From the NCBI GenBank assembly GCA_022865625.1, contig JALHTB010000092.1:1-20572 (forward strand): a stretch of DNA of 20,572 bases, written 5' to 3'. Position 1 is the stretch's first letter. Every line of letters begins with the position of its first letter. The notes under the pieces are model-generated. The model worked only from the letters and a program-made list of their open reading frames with translations. It was not told the DNA's origin and searched no databases. Both the position numbers and the translations under genes were made by a program. Source of the DNA: Candidatus Bathyarchaeota archaeon (lineage in GTDB: Archaea > Thermoproteota > Bathyarchaeia > 40CM-2-53-6 > FEN-987). Below, in pieces: positions 6,424 through 13,611 of this stretch.

Positions 6424-7929
6424 TTGAGGACATTGAAACAGCTAATCCACAATGGCATATTGTTCCCGAAGTGTGAGCCTAGAGACTCCACGATCACCGT
6501 GCGTGGGAAGCCTATTGCCTTGACTCCACAGCATGAGGAGATGGCTGTCGCTTGGGTAAGGAAGTTGGGGACGGAGTATGCGGAAGATCCCGTGTTCGTG
6601 AAGAACTTCTTCGGCGATTTCTGCAAGGCGCTCGGACTCGGTGAGAGGCTCGAACCCAAAGACTTCGACTTCTCCGAGATTGTGAAGTACGTTGAAGAAG
6701 ACAGAGCAAGGAAACTCTCAATGAGCAAGGATGAGAAGAAACGTCTCGCCGCCGAGCGCAATGCCATCAGAGAGGAGAACAAGGCGAAGTATGGACAGGC
6801 AATCGTGGACGGCGAGAAAGTCGACCTTGGCAACTACATGGCGGAACCTTCATGTATTTTCATGGGCCGAGGCAAACATCCACTCAGAGGAAAATGGAAG
6901 CAGGGCCCATGTGAAGAAGACGTGATTCTGAATCTCTCACCAGGCGCACCAAAACCGCGCGGCAACTGGAAGGAGATAGTGTGGCAACCTGATTCGATGT
7001 GGGTCACAAAATGGGACGACAAACTACGAGGAGAGGAGAAATACGTCTGGTTAGCCGACTCATCGTCGGTGAAACAAGAGCGCGACATCGAGAAGTACGA
7101 CAAGGGCAACGCACTTGACCGCAGGATCAACGAGCTGAGAGCACACATCTCTTCCAACCTGTCATCCACCGACCTCAAGCGCCGCAAGATCGCAACGGTC
7201 TCCTACCTGATTGACGCCTTGAAACTGAGGGTCGGCGACGAGAAGGACAAGGACGAAGCAGACACAGTCGGAGCCACAACGCTGCGTCCCGAACACATCA
7301 AGATCAACGAAGGCGGACACGTCCTCTTCGACTTTCTCGGAAAGGATTCCGTACGTTGGTGCAAAGAAGTGGAGCTACCGCAGCCGGTGATCGAGAACAT
7401 GAAGGAATTTATGGTGAGCGCGAATTCATCCATCTTCGAAGGAGTACGATCAGATAAGGTGAGGGACTTTCTGAGCGAAGTGGTTCCAGGCCTTTCCGCG
7501 AAGACTTTCAGGACATACCATGCGTCAAAGGTTGTTGGCGAGTATCTGAAGAGTGCGAAAGTAAGCAAAGAGGATCCTGAGTACGTCAAGAAGAACGTCG
7601 CCACATTGGCGAACCTCGAGGCTGCAATTGTCTGTAACCACAAGCGGAAACTGCCAAAGAACTGGGAGAATTCACTCGTGAAGAAAACGGAGCGACTCAA
7701 AGTGCTCCAAACGAAGAAGATGAAGAAATCCGCTGAAGCCGTCAAAGCTTTGAAGACCAAGATAAAGACGATGAAGGCTACGCGCGACTACAACCTCGGG
7801 ACCTCTCTCAAGAGCTACATCGACCCCCGCCTTTACTATCGTTGGGGAAGGAAAGTTGACTTCGACTGGAAGTCATACTACTCGAAGACACTACAGCGCA
7901 AGTTCTCTTGGGTTGAGAATAGGAACTAG
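6424..7929 (+). CDS. top1: DNA topoisomerase IB, eukaryotic type
   Basis: A monomeric enzyme that relaxes positive and negative supercoils through a 3'-phosphotyrosine nick, without ATP. It is 501 residues and nearly complete relative to the eukaryotic core and C-terminal domains, lacking the long charged N-terminal tail. The N-terminal core shows LKQLIHNGILFP and NFFGDFCKALG. The catalytic pentad can be assigned: R269 in LRVGDEKD, K307 in LGKDS, R363 in FRTYHAS, H406 in CNHKR and the nucleophile Y486 in YYSKTLQRKF. DTVGATTLRPEHI (280-292) is a family hallmark. A Lys-rich coiled linker covers about 418-455. The TTG start is supported because the protein then begins at the conserved HNG segment and no in-frame ATG lies upstream. 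It converges on the dehydrogenase gene. This enzyme type is characteristic of Thaumarchaeota and relatives. Confidence 0.95.
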   Translation: MRTLKQLIHNGILFPKCEPRDSTITVRGKPIALTPQHEEMAVAWVRKLGTEYAEDPVFVKNFFGDFCKALGLGERLEPKDFDFSEIVKYVEEDRARKLSMSKDEKKRLAAERNAIREENKAKYGQAIVDGEKVDLGNYMAEPSCIFMGRGKHPLRGKWKQGPCEEDVILNLSPGAPKPRGNWKEIVWQPDSMWVTKWDDKLRGEEKYVWLADSSSVKQERDIEKYDKGNALDRRINELRAHISSNLSSTDLKRRKIATVSYLIDALKLRVGDEKDKDEADTVGATTLRPEHIKINEGGHVLFDFLGKDSVRWCKEVELPQPVIENMKEFMVSANSSIFEGVRSDKVRDFLSEVVPGLSAKTFRTYHASKVVGEYLKSAKVSKEDPEYVKKNVATLANLEAAIVCNHKRKLPKNWENSLVKKTERLKVLQTKKMKKSAEAVKALKTKIKTMKATRDYNLGTSLKSYIDPRLYYRWGRKVDFDWKSYYSKTLQRKFSWVENRN

Positions 7930-7958
7930 CTCTCAGTCAAAGGACTCAGACGAGCTAG
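7926..7958. terminator. Shared hairpin at convergent gene ends
   Basis: CTAGCTC (7926-7932) pairs with GAGCTAG (7952-7958), and AGTC/GACT pairs inside around AAAG. The arms contain the TAG stop of topoisomerase IB on the plus strand and the TAG stop of the dehydrogenase on the minus strand. The symmetry suggests a bidirectional end signal, though no U-tract is present. Confidence 0.45.
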
Positions 7959-8710
7959 AACAGGGCTTCGCCGCCATTCACATGCAATGTCTGTCCAGTG
8001 ATGAAACTGGCGCGGTCTGACGCGAGGAACGCCGCCACGTGGGCTATATCTTCAGGTTGCCCGATTCTGCCAAGCGGAATCGTCTCCAAGGCGTTCTTCT
8101 TCTCGTCAGCAGTCATCCCAGCTGTCATGTCTGTCTCAACCCACCCCGGCGCGATTGCATTCACAGTAATATTGTACCGCGCCAGCTCCAAGGCAAGGGA
8201 TTTTGTGAGTCCAACTACAGCGGCTTTGGATGCACCATAGTGGGCTTCATGGTCTGTTCCGGTGAATCCTATAATCGACGAGATGTTGATTAGGCGGCCC
8301 CATTTCTTGGCTCTCATCTCAGCGCAGAATGCCTTGCTGCAGAAGAACATCCCATCGAGGTTCACCCCGAGCACATGTCGCCATTCTGCTTGTTCGATCT
8401 CCCAAGACTTCAGATGGTGGTGCACTCCGGCGTTGTTCACTAGGATGTTGACTCCGCCAAACTGCTCCAGTACTTGTTTCCGCATAACCTCCACTTGACC
8501 TTGATCTGAAACATCTGCTCTGACAACCAGCACTCGCCGGCCCATCTCCTCAATCGCACGGCCAACGGCGTTTGCTTTCTCATCTGAGTGCGTGTAGTTG
8601 ACGATGATGTCGGCGCCTTCTCGTGCCAATTCAAGTGCTATTGCCTTTCCGATTCCTCTTGAGGCCCCGGTTACAAGAGCAACCTTCTTCGCCGGCAAAT
8701 CGGGCAACAC
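7955..8710 (-). CDS. Short-chain dehydrogenase/reductase, 3-oxoacyl-ACP reductase (FabG)-like
   Basis: A 251-residue cytosolic NAD(P)H oxidoreductase of the classical SDR class. The Rossmann motif TGASRGIG lies at residues 14-21; the following basic R18 and the NYTHSDEK loop suggest NADP(H). NNAG is at 92-95, and the catalytic set is N117, S145, Y158 and K162 (YGASK). The PGW-VETDM segment and a C-terminal HVNGGE close the fold. FabG-type proteins reduce 3-oxoacyl thioesters, but many archaeal members act on other carbonyl substrates, and no fatty-acid genes are nearby. The start is a GTG at 8710, supported by the TATA at 8739-8745, which makes the transcript leaderless. It is convergent with topoisomerase IB and monocistronic. 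Confidence 0.9.
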   Translation of the reverse strand: MLPDLPAKKVALVTGASRGIGKAIALELAREGADIIVNYTHSDEKANAVGRAIEEMGRRVLVVRADVSDQGQVEVMRKQVLEQFGGVNILVNNAGVHHHLKSWEIEQAEWRHVLGVNLDGMFFCSKAFCAEMRAKKWGRLINISSIIGFTGTDHEAHYGASKAAVVGLTKSLALELARYNITVNAIAPGWVETDMTAGMTADEKKNALETIPLGRIGQPEDIAHVAAFLASDRASFITGQTLHVNGGEALF

Positions 8711-8738
8711 CTAGTCTAGCTTGGAATGTCTGCTGTCT

Positions 8739-8745
8739 ACTATAT
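8739..8745 (-). promoter_or_regulatory. TATA box of the SDR gene
   Basis: Minus-strand ATATAGT centred near 8742 lies about 30 bases from the GTG at 8710. Transcription would start within a few bases of the start codon. Confidence 0.5.
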
Positions 8746-8847
8746 CTCTTTGAGATTAGCCGGAATTCTGCGCCGTTATCGGCAACTATTAAATCAGCGC
8801 AAGTTATCATGATGTCGTGATGCGGGGGTCGCCCAGCCAGGTCAAAG

Positions 8848-8871
8848 TGGGCCTCGAAAGCGCCCTTGAAA
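8848..8871 (+). other. tRNA-Leu intron 1 (D-arm, 24 bases)
   Basis: Exon TCAA pairs with intron TTGA (four pairs). The 5' bulge is AG/T and the 3' bulge AA/G, and GGGC pairs with GCCC inside the intron. Cutting after the second bulge base restores AAAGGC and so the D-stem. This is a textbook bulge-helix-bulge at a non-canonical site. Confidence 0.9.
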
Positions 8872-8882
8872 GCGCAGGACTG

Positions 8883-8904
8883 AGAAGTCACAGACTTCGT
8901 CCAA
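8883..8904 (+). other. tRNA-Leu intron 2 (anticodon loop, 22 bases)
   Basis: Exon GGAC pairs with intron GTCC. The bulges are TG/A and AA/A, and GAAGTC pairs with GACTTC around ACA. By this geometry the cut lies between anticodon bases 34 and 35. AG at both borders allows shifts of one or two bases, all yielding the same loop CTGAGGC. Confidence 0.88.
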
Positions 8905-8930
8905 AGGCTCCTGTCCCGTAGGGGTTCGAG

Positions 8931-8966
8931 ATTCGGAACATCACAGCGGTGGTTTCCGGACGAAAG
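8931..8966 (+). other. tRNA-Leu intron 3 (variable arm/T-stem, 36 bases)
   Basis: Exon TTCG pairs with intron CGAA. The bulges are AG/A and AG/G, and TTCGGAA pairs with TTCCGGA (one T-G pair), extended by ATCAC/GTGGT around AGCG. Excision joins GAG to GG and completes the T-stem GAGGG/CCCTC. Confidence 0.9.
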
Positions 8967-9281
8967 GGTTCAAATCCCTCCCCCCGCACCAAAAACTTGC
9001 GCGTACAGCACAAGATTCCTGCATCTTGGAACTGGAGTCGGCAGATCGTGCGATCTTTCTCTTTGTAGTTCTTTCTCAAATCGCAAAACGGTTCAAGACC
9101 ACCAAGGTACTGGCCTTCCGTGACTCTAGACATTGATGTCAAGCTGCAGATACGCTGGCTCTACAACGTGCACAGCTTACTGAGGCCCTCTTCCTATGTT
9201 CAAATCTTGGGAGATGCAGCCTGTCGCACCAAAGAGTTCATTTGTATTCTCACGTATTACATGTATAGAGAATGGGTGGCC

Positions 9282-9617
9282 ATGCAAAAGCTTGCTGAAA
9301 GGGAGTCAATAGTACCGGTTCGTTTCTCACAACGCGAAATCGACGCGATAGATAGAGCTGTGCAAAGGCTTGGAACCAAGTCTAGAAGCGCGCTCATTAG
9401 AGAGGCCACACAGAAATACGTTCGAGAAGCAGGTAGCCTCAAAGTGATCGAGATACGCAATGACGTGACTCCGAAAGACGCCAAGGCAGAGATTGTCGCT
9501 TACCTTAGAAAGCACAAAGAGGCTGAGACATTCGACATTGCGAACGACCTCAGACTCGACCTAGACCTTACTGTCAGGGCTTTGAAGGCGCTCTGGGAGG
9601 AGGGCAAAGTGGCTTGA
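9282..9617 (+). CDS. Ribbon-helix-helix DNA-binding protein with a winged-helix-like tail
   Basis: About 111 residues. The N-terminal SIVPVRFSQREIDAIDRAVQRLGTKSRSALIREATQKYVRE (roughly residues 9-49) has the strand-helix-helix pattern of MetJ/Arc/CopG regulators, with the strand VPVRFS and the SRSALIREA second helix. The C-terminal half (DAKAEIVAYLRKHKEAETFD, IANDLRLDLDLTVRALKALW EEGKV) resembles a winged helix, with the turn at DIANDL. It probably represses its own operon and may be an antitoxin. The frame is open from 9120, but the ATG at 9282 places the RHH strand at the usual distance from the start; an ATG at 9261 is possible. Its stop overlaps the TTG start of the next gene. Confidence 0.8.
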   Translation: MQKLAERESIVPVRFSQREIDAIDRAVQRLGTKSRSALIREATQKYVREAGSLKVIEIRNDVTPKDAKAEIVAYLRKHKEAETFDIANDLRLDLDLTVRALKALWEEGKVA

Positions 9618-9787
9618 TAGGGAAAGAGGTCGGAGACAAACTTGTCGCAGAGCAGATCGTCTGCGAATGCCGAAAGCTGAAGGGTCCTGTGCTCATACAC
9701 AAGGGCGCTCACAGAGCCCAAAGATATGTCCTGTACGGTCTCCCTGCAGAGGCCGTGATAGCGAGAAAATGGAGGCTAATCGAGTAA
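9614..9787 (+). CDS. 57-residue protein coupled to the RHH regulator
   Basis: Begins with TTG embedded in the TGA stop of the RHH gene (TTGA). It is preceded by a strong ribosome binding site, GGGAGGAGGG at 9595-9604, ten bases upstream, which supports real translation. The product (MIGKEVGDKLVAEQIVCECR, KLKGPVLIHKGAHRAQRYVL, YGLPAEAVIARKWRLIE) has an amphipathic first helix with CEC, a basic centre and a helical end. No family is recognised. The coupled order, DNA-binding protein first and small partner second, resembles a toxin-antitoxin layout, but nothing in the sequence shows toxicity or nuclease residues. Confidence 0.65.
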   Translation: MIGKEVGDKLVAEQIVCECRKLKGPVLIHKGAHRAQRYVLYGLPAEAVIARKWRLIE

Positions 9788-9868
9788 TTCCTCAATAGAT
9801 GCACAAGTTGTGCGAGTTTTGAGCATGATTTTTGCGTTCCGGCAGTTCCAAATCCGAGTGTGAATCTA

Positions 9869-9881
9869 TCCCCCCGCACCA
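9869..9881 (+). repeat. Detached copy of the tRNA-Leu 3' end (putative att site)
   Basis: TCCCCCCGCACCA is identical to 8979-8991, and over 9862-9881 seventeen of twenty bases match 8972-8991. Orientation is the same as the tRNA, and no other tRNA part is present. It lies 890 bases beyond the intact end. Confidence 0.6.
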
Positions 9882-10312
9882 TCTCCGCTTGTCGTTTCAA
9901 GCAGAATCCTTGTTGTTTCTTGGACCGGGAAGACATCTCACGCGCTCGCTATGCAAGTAGCTGAGGGTTCATTCTACAGCAAGAGGGATGGGAACCAAGT
10001 AGTTCACCTGCTACGTTGTGTGCAAATGCCCGGCAACAATGGTGAGTAGGTGGCAAAAACTAGGGTGGCTGTCACCCTCGTTTTGTGCGCTAGGATGAGT
10101 CACCAATACAGCCCGTACACACTCAGAAACCATCATTTTCGACCCTATCGCACGACTTCCTGACGGAAAGAAGCTGGGTGCAATGCCCCCTGCAACGCAC
10201 GCTTGTATTCTCGCCCTAGTTTTTGGACGTCAAACGTGTATTGCAGGGGAGCCTCTTGAGAAAGGGCCGGCAAGGATTTAACAGTCATGCCCCAGTTCCG
10301 CGGAGAAGACAG
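9882..10312. other. Non-coding stretch with one strong hairpin
   Basis: No gene is seen. A frame from a TTG at 10223 joins the next gene, but its first 30 residues look non-native. A long hairpin lies at 10054-10085. GATTTAAC at 10275-10282 is a TATA-like match for the luciferase-like gene, predicting a start near 10304. Confidence 0.45.
10054..10085. other. Long imperfect hairpin
   Basis: CAAAAACTAGGGTG pairs with CACCCTCGTTTTG around GCTGT, with one mismatch and one bulge. The TTTTG side gives a plus-strand U-run at the stem end, so it could terminate transcripts leaving the tRNA-Leu islet. No ORF overlaps it. Confidence 0.45.
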
Positions 10313-11245
10313 ATGGTCGTCGCGGGAGGCAAGGCCACCAAGCGGACACGCCTCGGCAAGATAACAGCATCACTAACCCGTGGCACACTTAGGTCCGCGC
10401 AGTCATGCATCACGGGGGGTCTAGACTATCACGTCATCGACTCCGAATGGAAGATGAACTATCTCCTTGATGACGAAGTGGGTGCACTCCTGCGAGTCTC
10501 CGACCCAAAGATCACCACCATCCTGACCTACTCAACACGACACTCGTACTGTGAGAGAAACATTCGACAGGCCTTAGATGGGGCATCTGATTCAGAGAAG
10601 TTTGGCTTGTGCCTCGTTGCCGGGAACACCGCTTACTTAGACATTGACGAGCAGAGGCGCCCTTTGGCGAGGACAATCCGCGAAGCCGTCAAGTTCGCGA
10701 GGAGAAATGGTGAAGATCGGCAAATCTGGATTGGCACCGAGGGAGTGCTTCGTCTCGCAGCAGAACTGACGCTTGAATATGGCCTTACGCCGTTCTTGCT
10801 GTTCGATAGGAGCCTGGAACCAAACATCCATTTCCTGAAGGACCACGGCGTGGAACACTTCGCGGTCTATGTTCCATACTACGTCGCGGTCAATACCAGA
10901 AGAGTGCTCCGTGACGTTCTTTTTCGCCTCTCTGGTTACATGCTTCGCAGAAAATGGGTTCGCGAGGAAGCCAGAGGACTCAACTGCGACCTCTCGCTGC
11001 CCATGCTGAGGAACCTTGTGCAAGAAAAGAGACCCTTGTCGAAGAGACTCCTGAAGAGCCCGCTTGGCACATTGCTAACGCAGGCCGCGTCTTCTTTGTC
11101 CATCTTCGGAACTCCGCAGATTGTGGAGGAACGTCTGAGAAGCATCGGGAAGCTTGGACCTAGAGTGGTGGTAGGCCTACCTATCAAGGAGAGCGAGGAC
11201 CAGGTCCTAGCGTTCGGCAGATGCCTCGCAGCCATCAGACACTGA
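10313..11245 (+). CDS. Divergent luciferase-like monooxygenase-fold protein
   Basis: A protein of about 310 residues resembling the bacterial-luciferase/F420-dependent oxidoreductase TIM barrel. GKITASLTRGTLRSAQSCIT fits strand 1 and helix 1. IWIGTEGVLRLAAELTLEYG corresponds to the mid-barrel 'P-IWIGA-G...LRLA-E-AD' segment, and the tail FGTPQIVEERLRSIGKLGPR VVVGLPI matches the characteristic 'GTP+-V-E+L......V+-G-P' end. Such enzymes usually bind FMN or F420 and oxidise or reduce small substrates. Many residues of the barrel start deviate and the chain is short, so activity is uncertain. The frame is open from TTG 10223, but the ATG at 10313 fits the TATA near 10278 and drops a low-quality basic leader. 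No operon partner. Confidence 0.5.
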   Translation: MVVAGGKATKRTRLGKITASLTRGTLRSAQSCITGGLDYHVIDSEWKMNYLLDDEVGALLRVSDPKITTILTYSTRHSYCERNIRQALDGASDSEKFGLCLVAGNTAYLDIDEQRRPLARTIREAVKFARRNGEDRQIWIGTEGVLRLAAELTLEYGLTPFLLFDRSLEPNIHFLKDHGVEHFAVYVPYYVAVNTRRVLRDVLFRLSGYMLRRKWVREEARGLNCDLSLPMLRNLVQEKRPLSKRLLKSPLGTLLTQAASSLSIFGTPQIVEERLRSIGKLGPRVVVGLPIKESEDQVLAFGRCLAAIRH

Positions 11246-11466
11246 CACGCAAACACACTGTCCCTCTTCAATCATTTACGGACGGTGCCGAAAACCTGTT
11301 GTTCTGCGGATATCGCAATGCGAGGCGGCATAGAGCGACGAAATCCCAATATCTGTCTCGGATTCACGCCGTATTCCACTCAATCTCCAATAGCCTAATC
11401 CTATTCCCCACGTACGAGAGGCCAGCCTGTGAGGGAGAAACCTCGAGCGGCGAGTGATGATATCGG

Positions 11467-12678
11467 ATGGAAATTGCGATCGAACTCCTCGATCAGAGAA
11501 TACAGGAGATAATTGCTGACCGAGAACACGCGTATAGCAGACAGTTCTCAGCGGCAGCAAGCCGGACGATGAAAGCAGTCAAGTCTGTCGAGAAGGCGGC
11601 GGCGAACTTGGCTGACGCCACTCGAAGAGCGTGGGGAAGCATCACTAGGCCCGCACAACAGCACGGACTTAGGCTTTCGGAACAGATCATCGAAACCTCC
11701 GGATCCCTAGCGATCAGCAGAGAAGATGCTTCATACGAGGAGCTGAGGAAGTTCGAGGAAAGATCGCTCCAAGCCATTCGAATTATCGTGAAGACGTACA
11801 ACAAATATGTGGTAAGCGTTGTTCGATCGGCCAAGCCGGAGACTTCAGCCCTCGAAGACTCGATTGCACGTCTAAGCCGCGCCATTACCGATCTTACGCA
11901 GACTCTCGACCGATCAAATCTGAAACAACTGCAAATTGCCGCACGCGAATCAGATCGACTTGCTCGAAGTGTGAGAGAGTTGCGTCTCAAGATCGATCGA
12001 ATTCAAGACGCGAATCAGAGGTTGGGAGGACTGCAAGAGAAGGAATCCAATCTCTCGAATGACATCTCCTTGCTGAGTGGAGATCAAAACCTTCGAGAGT
12101 TGGGCCGGATAGAGGAGCAGATTCGTCGGAAGGAACAGGAAGTTCTCGCTCTACTTGAGCCGCTTTCAAAGCCGCTTCGCAAAGCGAATAGGCCTGAGAG
12201 CAAAGCGCCCGCGGGATTGACAGGGCCCGGCGTCAGCAGACTCGTCGATAATCCGCTGACCGCAATTCTGGAGACTCCAGTCGCCGAGATGCATGGACTG
12301 CTCAGCTCACTTCATCAGTTGATCGAGAAAGATGAGTTGTTCCTTGATCAGAGAAGAAAGCGGAAGTCGATTGAAGCAATAGAGACGCTCGAAGCCGGAC
12401 TTTTAGAACGGTTCAGAGAAGATCATGCAATACTGCAGGCTAATCGCCGAGAGGTTCTGAGGCAATTGAAGGGTTCCGGTATCTATGACAAGTGGATGTC
12501 TCTGAAGAGCCAGCTGGATGATACGCTCGCGGAAGCCGCTGATTGCCGGAGCCTAGTTGCAGACCTGGAGTCGCAGGAGGCAAAGCTGCGTGCGCTCATC
12601 AATTCGGATAAGGCCAAGATAGAGGCTGTTCTAGAAGAGATATTGAACGAGCGAGTATCCATTAGCCTTTCATTCTAG
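11467..12678 (+). CDS. Long coiled-coil protein, archaeal, function unknown
   Basis: A 403-residue protein that is helical almost throughout. Residues 1-120 form amphipathic helices. About 125-240 make a long heptad region (SIARLSRAITDLTQTLDRS to EEQIRRKEQEVLALLEPLSK). A proline/glycine hinge lies near 240-265 (APAGLTGPGVSRLVDNPLTA), and a second coiled-coil set runs from about 275 to the end. No membrane segment, signal peptide or ATPase motif is present, so it is not a complete SMC/Rad50 protein although it will often be labelled SbcC-like. The hinge phrase with 'KPLRK.....DNPL' seems shared with uncharacterised archaeal coiled-coil proteins I recall. A structural or scaffold role is plausible. 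It begins with an ATG after 220 non-coding bases and is probably monocistronic. Confidence 0.6.
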   Translation: MEIAIELLDQRIQEIIADREHAYSRQFSAAASRTMKAVKSVEKAAANLADATRRAWGSITRPAQQHGLRLSEQIIETSGSLAISREDASYEELRKFEERSLQAIRIIVKTYNKYVVSVVRSAKPETSALEDSIARLSRAITDLTQTLDRSNLKQLQIAARESDRLARSVRELRLKIDRIQDANQRLGGLQEKESNLSNDISLLSGDQNLRELGRIEEQIRRKEQEVLALLEPLSKPLRKANRPESKAPAGLTGPGVSRLVDNPLTAILETPVAEMHGLLSSLHQLIEKDELFLDQRRKRKSIEAIETLEAGLLERFREDHAILQANRREVLRQLKGSGIYDKWMSLKSQLDDTLAEAADCRSLVADLESQEAKLRALINSDKAKIEAVLEEILNERVSISLSF

Positions 12679-12724
12679 CCTCAATATGGAAATCGACTGT
12701 TCGCCGCTGTGCAGTCGACTGCAT

Positions 12725-13579
12725 TTATCCGCTGATCAGTGAGCGTGCAAGCAGGAATATGTTGCTCTTGTGCTCACGGATCCTTCTTACTGAATATGCC
12801 CACCAGCTCTTTCCGAATGGAATGTACTCGCTCACTCGGTATCCTCGCTCGACAAGCTCGAGTTTCTTCTTGTCCCTGATACCCATCAACATTTCAAACT
12901 CGAAATCCGCATGGTGCACATTACTGAGGCGAGTCGCTTCCTCGATCAGCTTCTCGTCATGGCTAGCAATTGCGAATCCTCTTCCACGCTCAAACATCAT
13001 CCGCATGAGTTTCGAGAAGTTGTCGTTGATCTGGTTCCTTCGTTTGTAGACAATCTCCGGGCTTTCGTTGTAGGCTCCCTTGCACAACCTGATGATTCCT
13101 TTCGAATCGAGGATGCGAGAAACATCCTCCTCGCTTCTCTTCAGGTATGCTTGGATCGCCACTCCCATGTTGTTGAATCTCTTCCGGAACTCCAGATACG
13201 TGCTTACTATGTCAGCAGTAAAAGGTGAACCCTCCATGTCCACCCAGACAAAGATTCCTAGTGGCCTTGCACTGCTCATGATCTTCTCAAGATTCTGAAC
13301 GAACAGCGCCTTGTCGATCGCAAGCCCCACCTGCGTCGGCTTAACTGAAATGCAACTCTGAATTTTGCGCGCATCAAGCTCTTTCAGCATCTTGATGCAC
13401 TCGTCAGTAGCAGCTACGGTATCTTCTCGACTCGTTGTTTCCTCTCCGAGCAGGTTTATGATTCCCCGAACACCACTGACGCTGGATCGTTGTGCACGTG
13501 CAATGGCATCTTCGAAAGTCTCGCCCGCTATCCAGTGTTTCGCGATTCGGAAGAGGAGGCCACTCAGCAGATTCTCCAA
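12725..13579 (-). CDS. Proline dehydrogenase (FAD)
   Basis: Oxidises L-proline to pyrroline-5-carboxylate at a FAD cofactor, passing electrons to the respiratory chain. About 284 residues in the ProDH TIM-barrel family. Visible marks are the N-terminal HWIAGETFEDAI helix, the strand SCISVKPTQVG, IFVWVDMEG, VAIQAYLKRSEEDV, RLCKGAYNE, FAIASHDEKLI, FEFEMLMGIR and the C-terminal YIPFGKSWWAYSVRRIREHK. The Arg pair of its RRxxE motif holds the proline carboxylate. The frame is open to 13666, but the TATA at 13612-13620 lies inside that extension. Transcription would start near 13590, so the TTG at 13579 is the likely start and gives the usual family length. The partner dehydrogenase is not in the window. 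Confidence 0.9.
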   Translation of the reverse strand: MENLLSGLLFRIAKHWIAGETFEDAIARAQRSSVSGVRGIINLLGEETTSREDTVAATDECIKMLKELDARKIQSCISVKPTQVGLAIDKALFVQNLEKIMSSARPLGIFVWVDMEGSPFTADIVSTYLEFRKRFNNMGVAIQAYLKRSEEDVSRILDSKGIIRLCKGAYNESPEIVYKRRNQINDNFSKLMRMMFERGRGFAIASHDEKLIEEATRLSNVHHADFEFEMLMGIRDKKKLELVERGYRVSEYIPFGKSWWAYSVRRIREHKSNIFLLARSLISG

Positions 13580-13611
13580 ATCAGTCGCCGCCGAAGCCAG
13601 ATAGGACGGAT

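Larger units (their letters stand above)
8822..8991 (+). tRNA. tRNA-Leu(GAG) interrupted by three introns
   Basis: The acceptor GCGGGGG (8822-8828) pairs with CCCCCGC (8981-8987), followed by A and an encoded CCA. Removing 8848-8871, 8883-8904 and 8931-8966 leaves an 88-nucleotide class II tRNA. The D-arm is GCC...GGC with the AGCCAGGTCAAA loop. The anticodon arm is CAGGA-CTGAGGC-TCCTG with anticodon GAG, the long variable arm contains CCCGTAGGGG, and the T-arm is GAGGG-TTCAAAT-CCCTC. Each intron border falls in three-base bulges separated by four base pairs, the substrate of the archaeal splicing endonuclease. Its 3' end recurs at 9869-9881. Confidence 0.95.
8979..9881. mobile_element. Putative tRNA-Leu-anchored islet with an RHH gene pair
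   Basis: Between the tRNA-Leu 3' end and its displaced 13-base copy lie about 880 bases. They carry a ribbon-helix-helix regulator and a coupled 57-codon gene. No integrase is present. It mirrors the tRNA-Thr islet at 1142-2661. Mobility is inferred from the repeat alone; the C-rich core makes this repeat weaker evidence than the Thr one. Confidence 0.35.
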
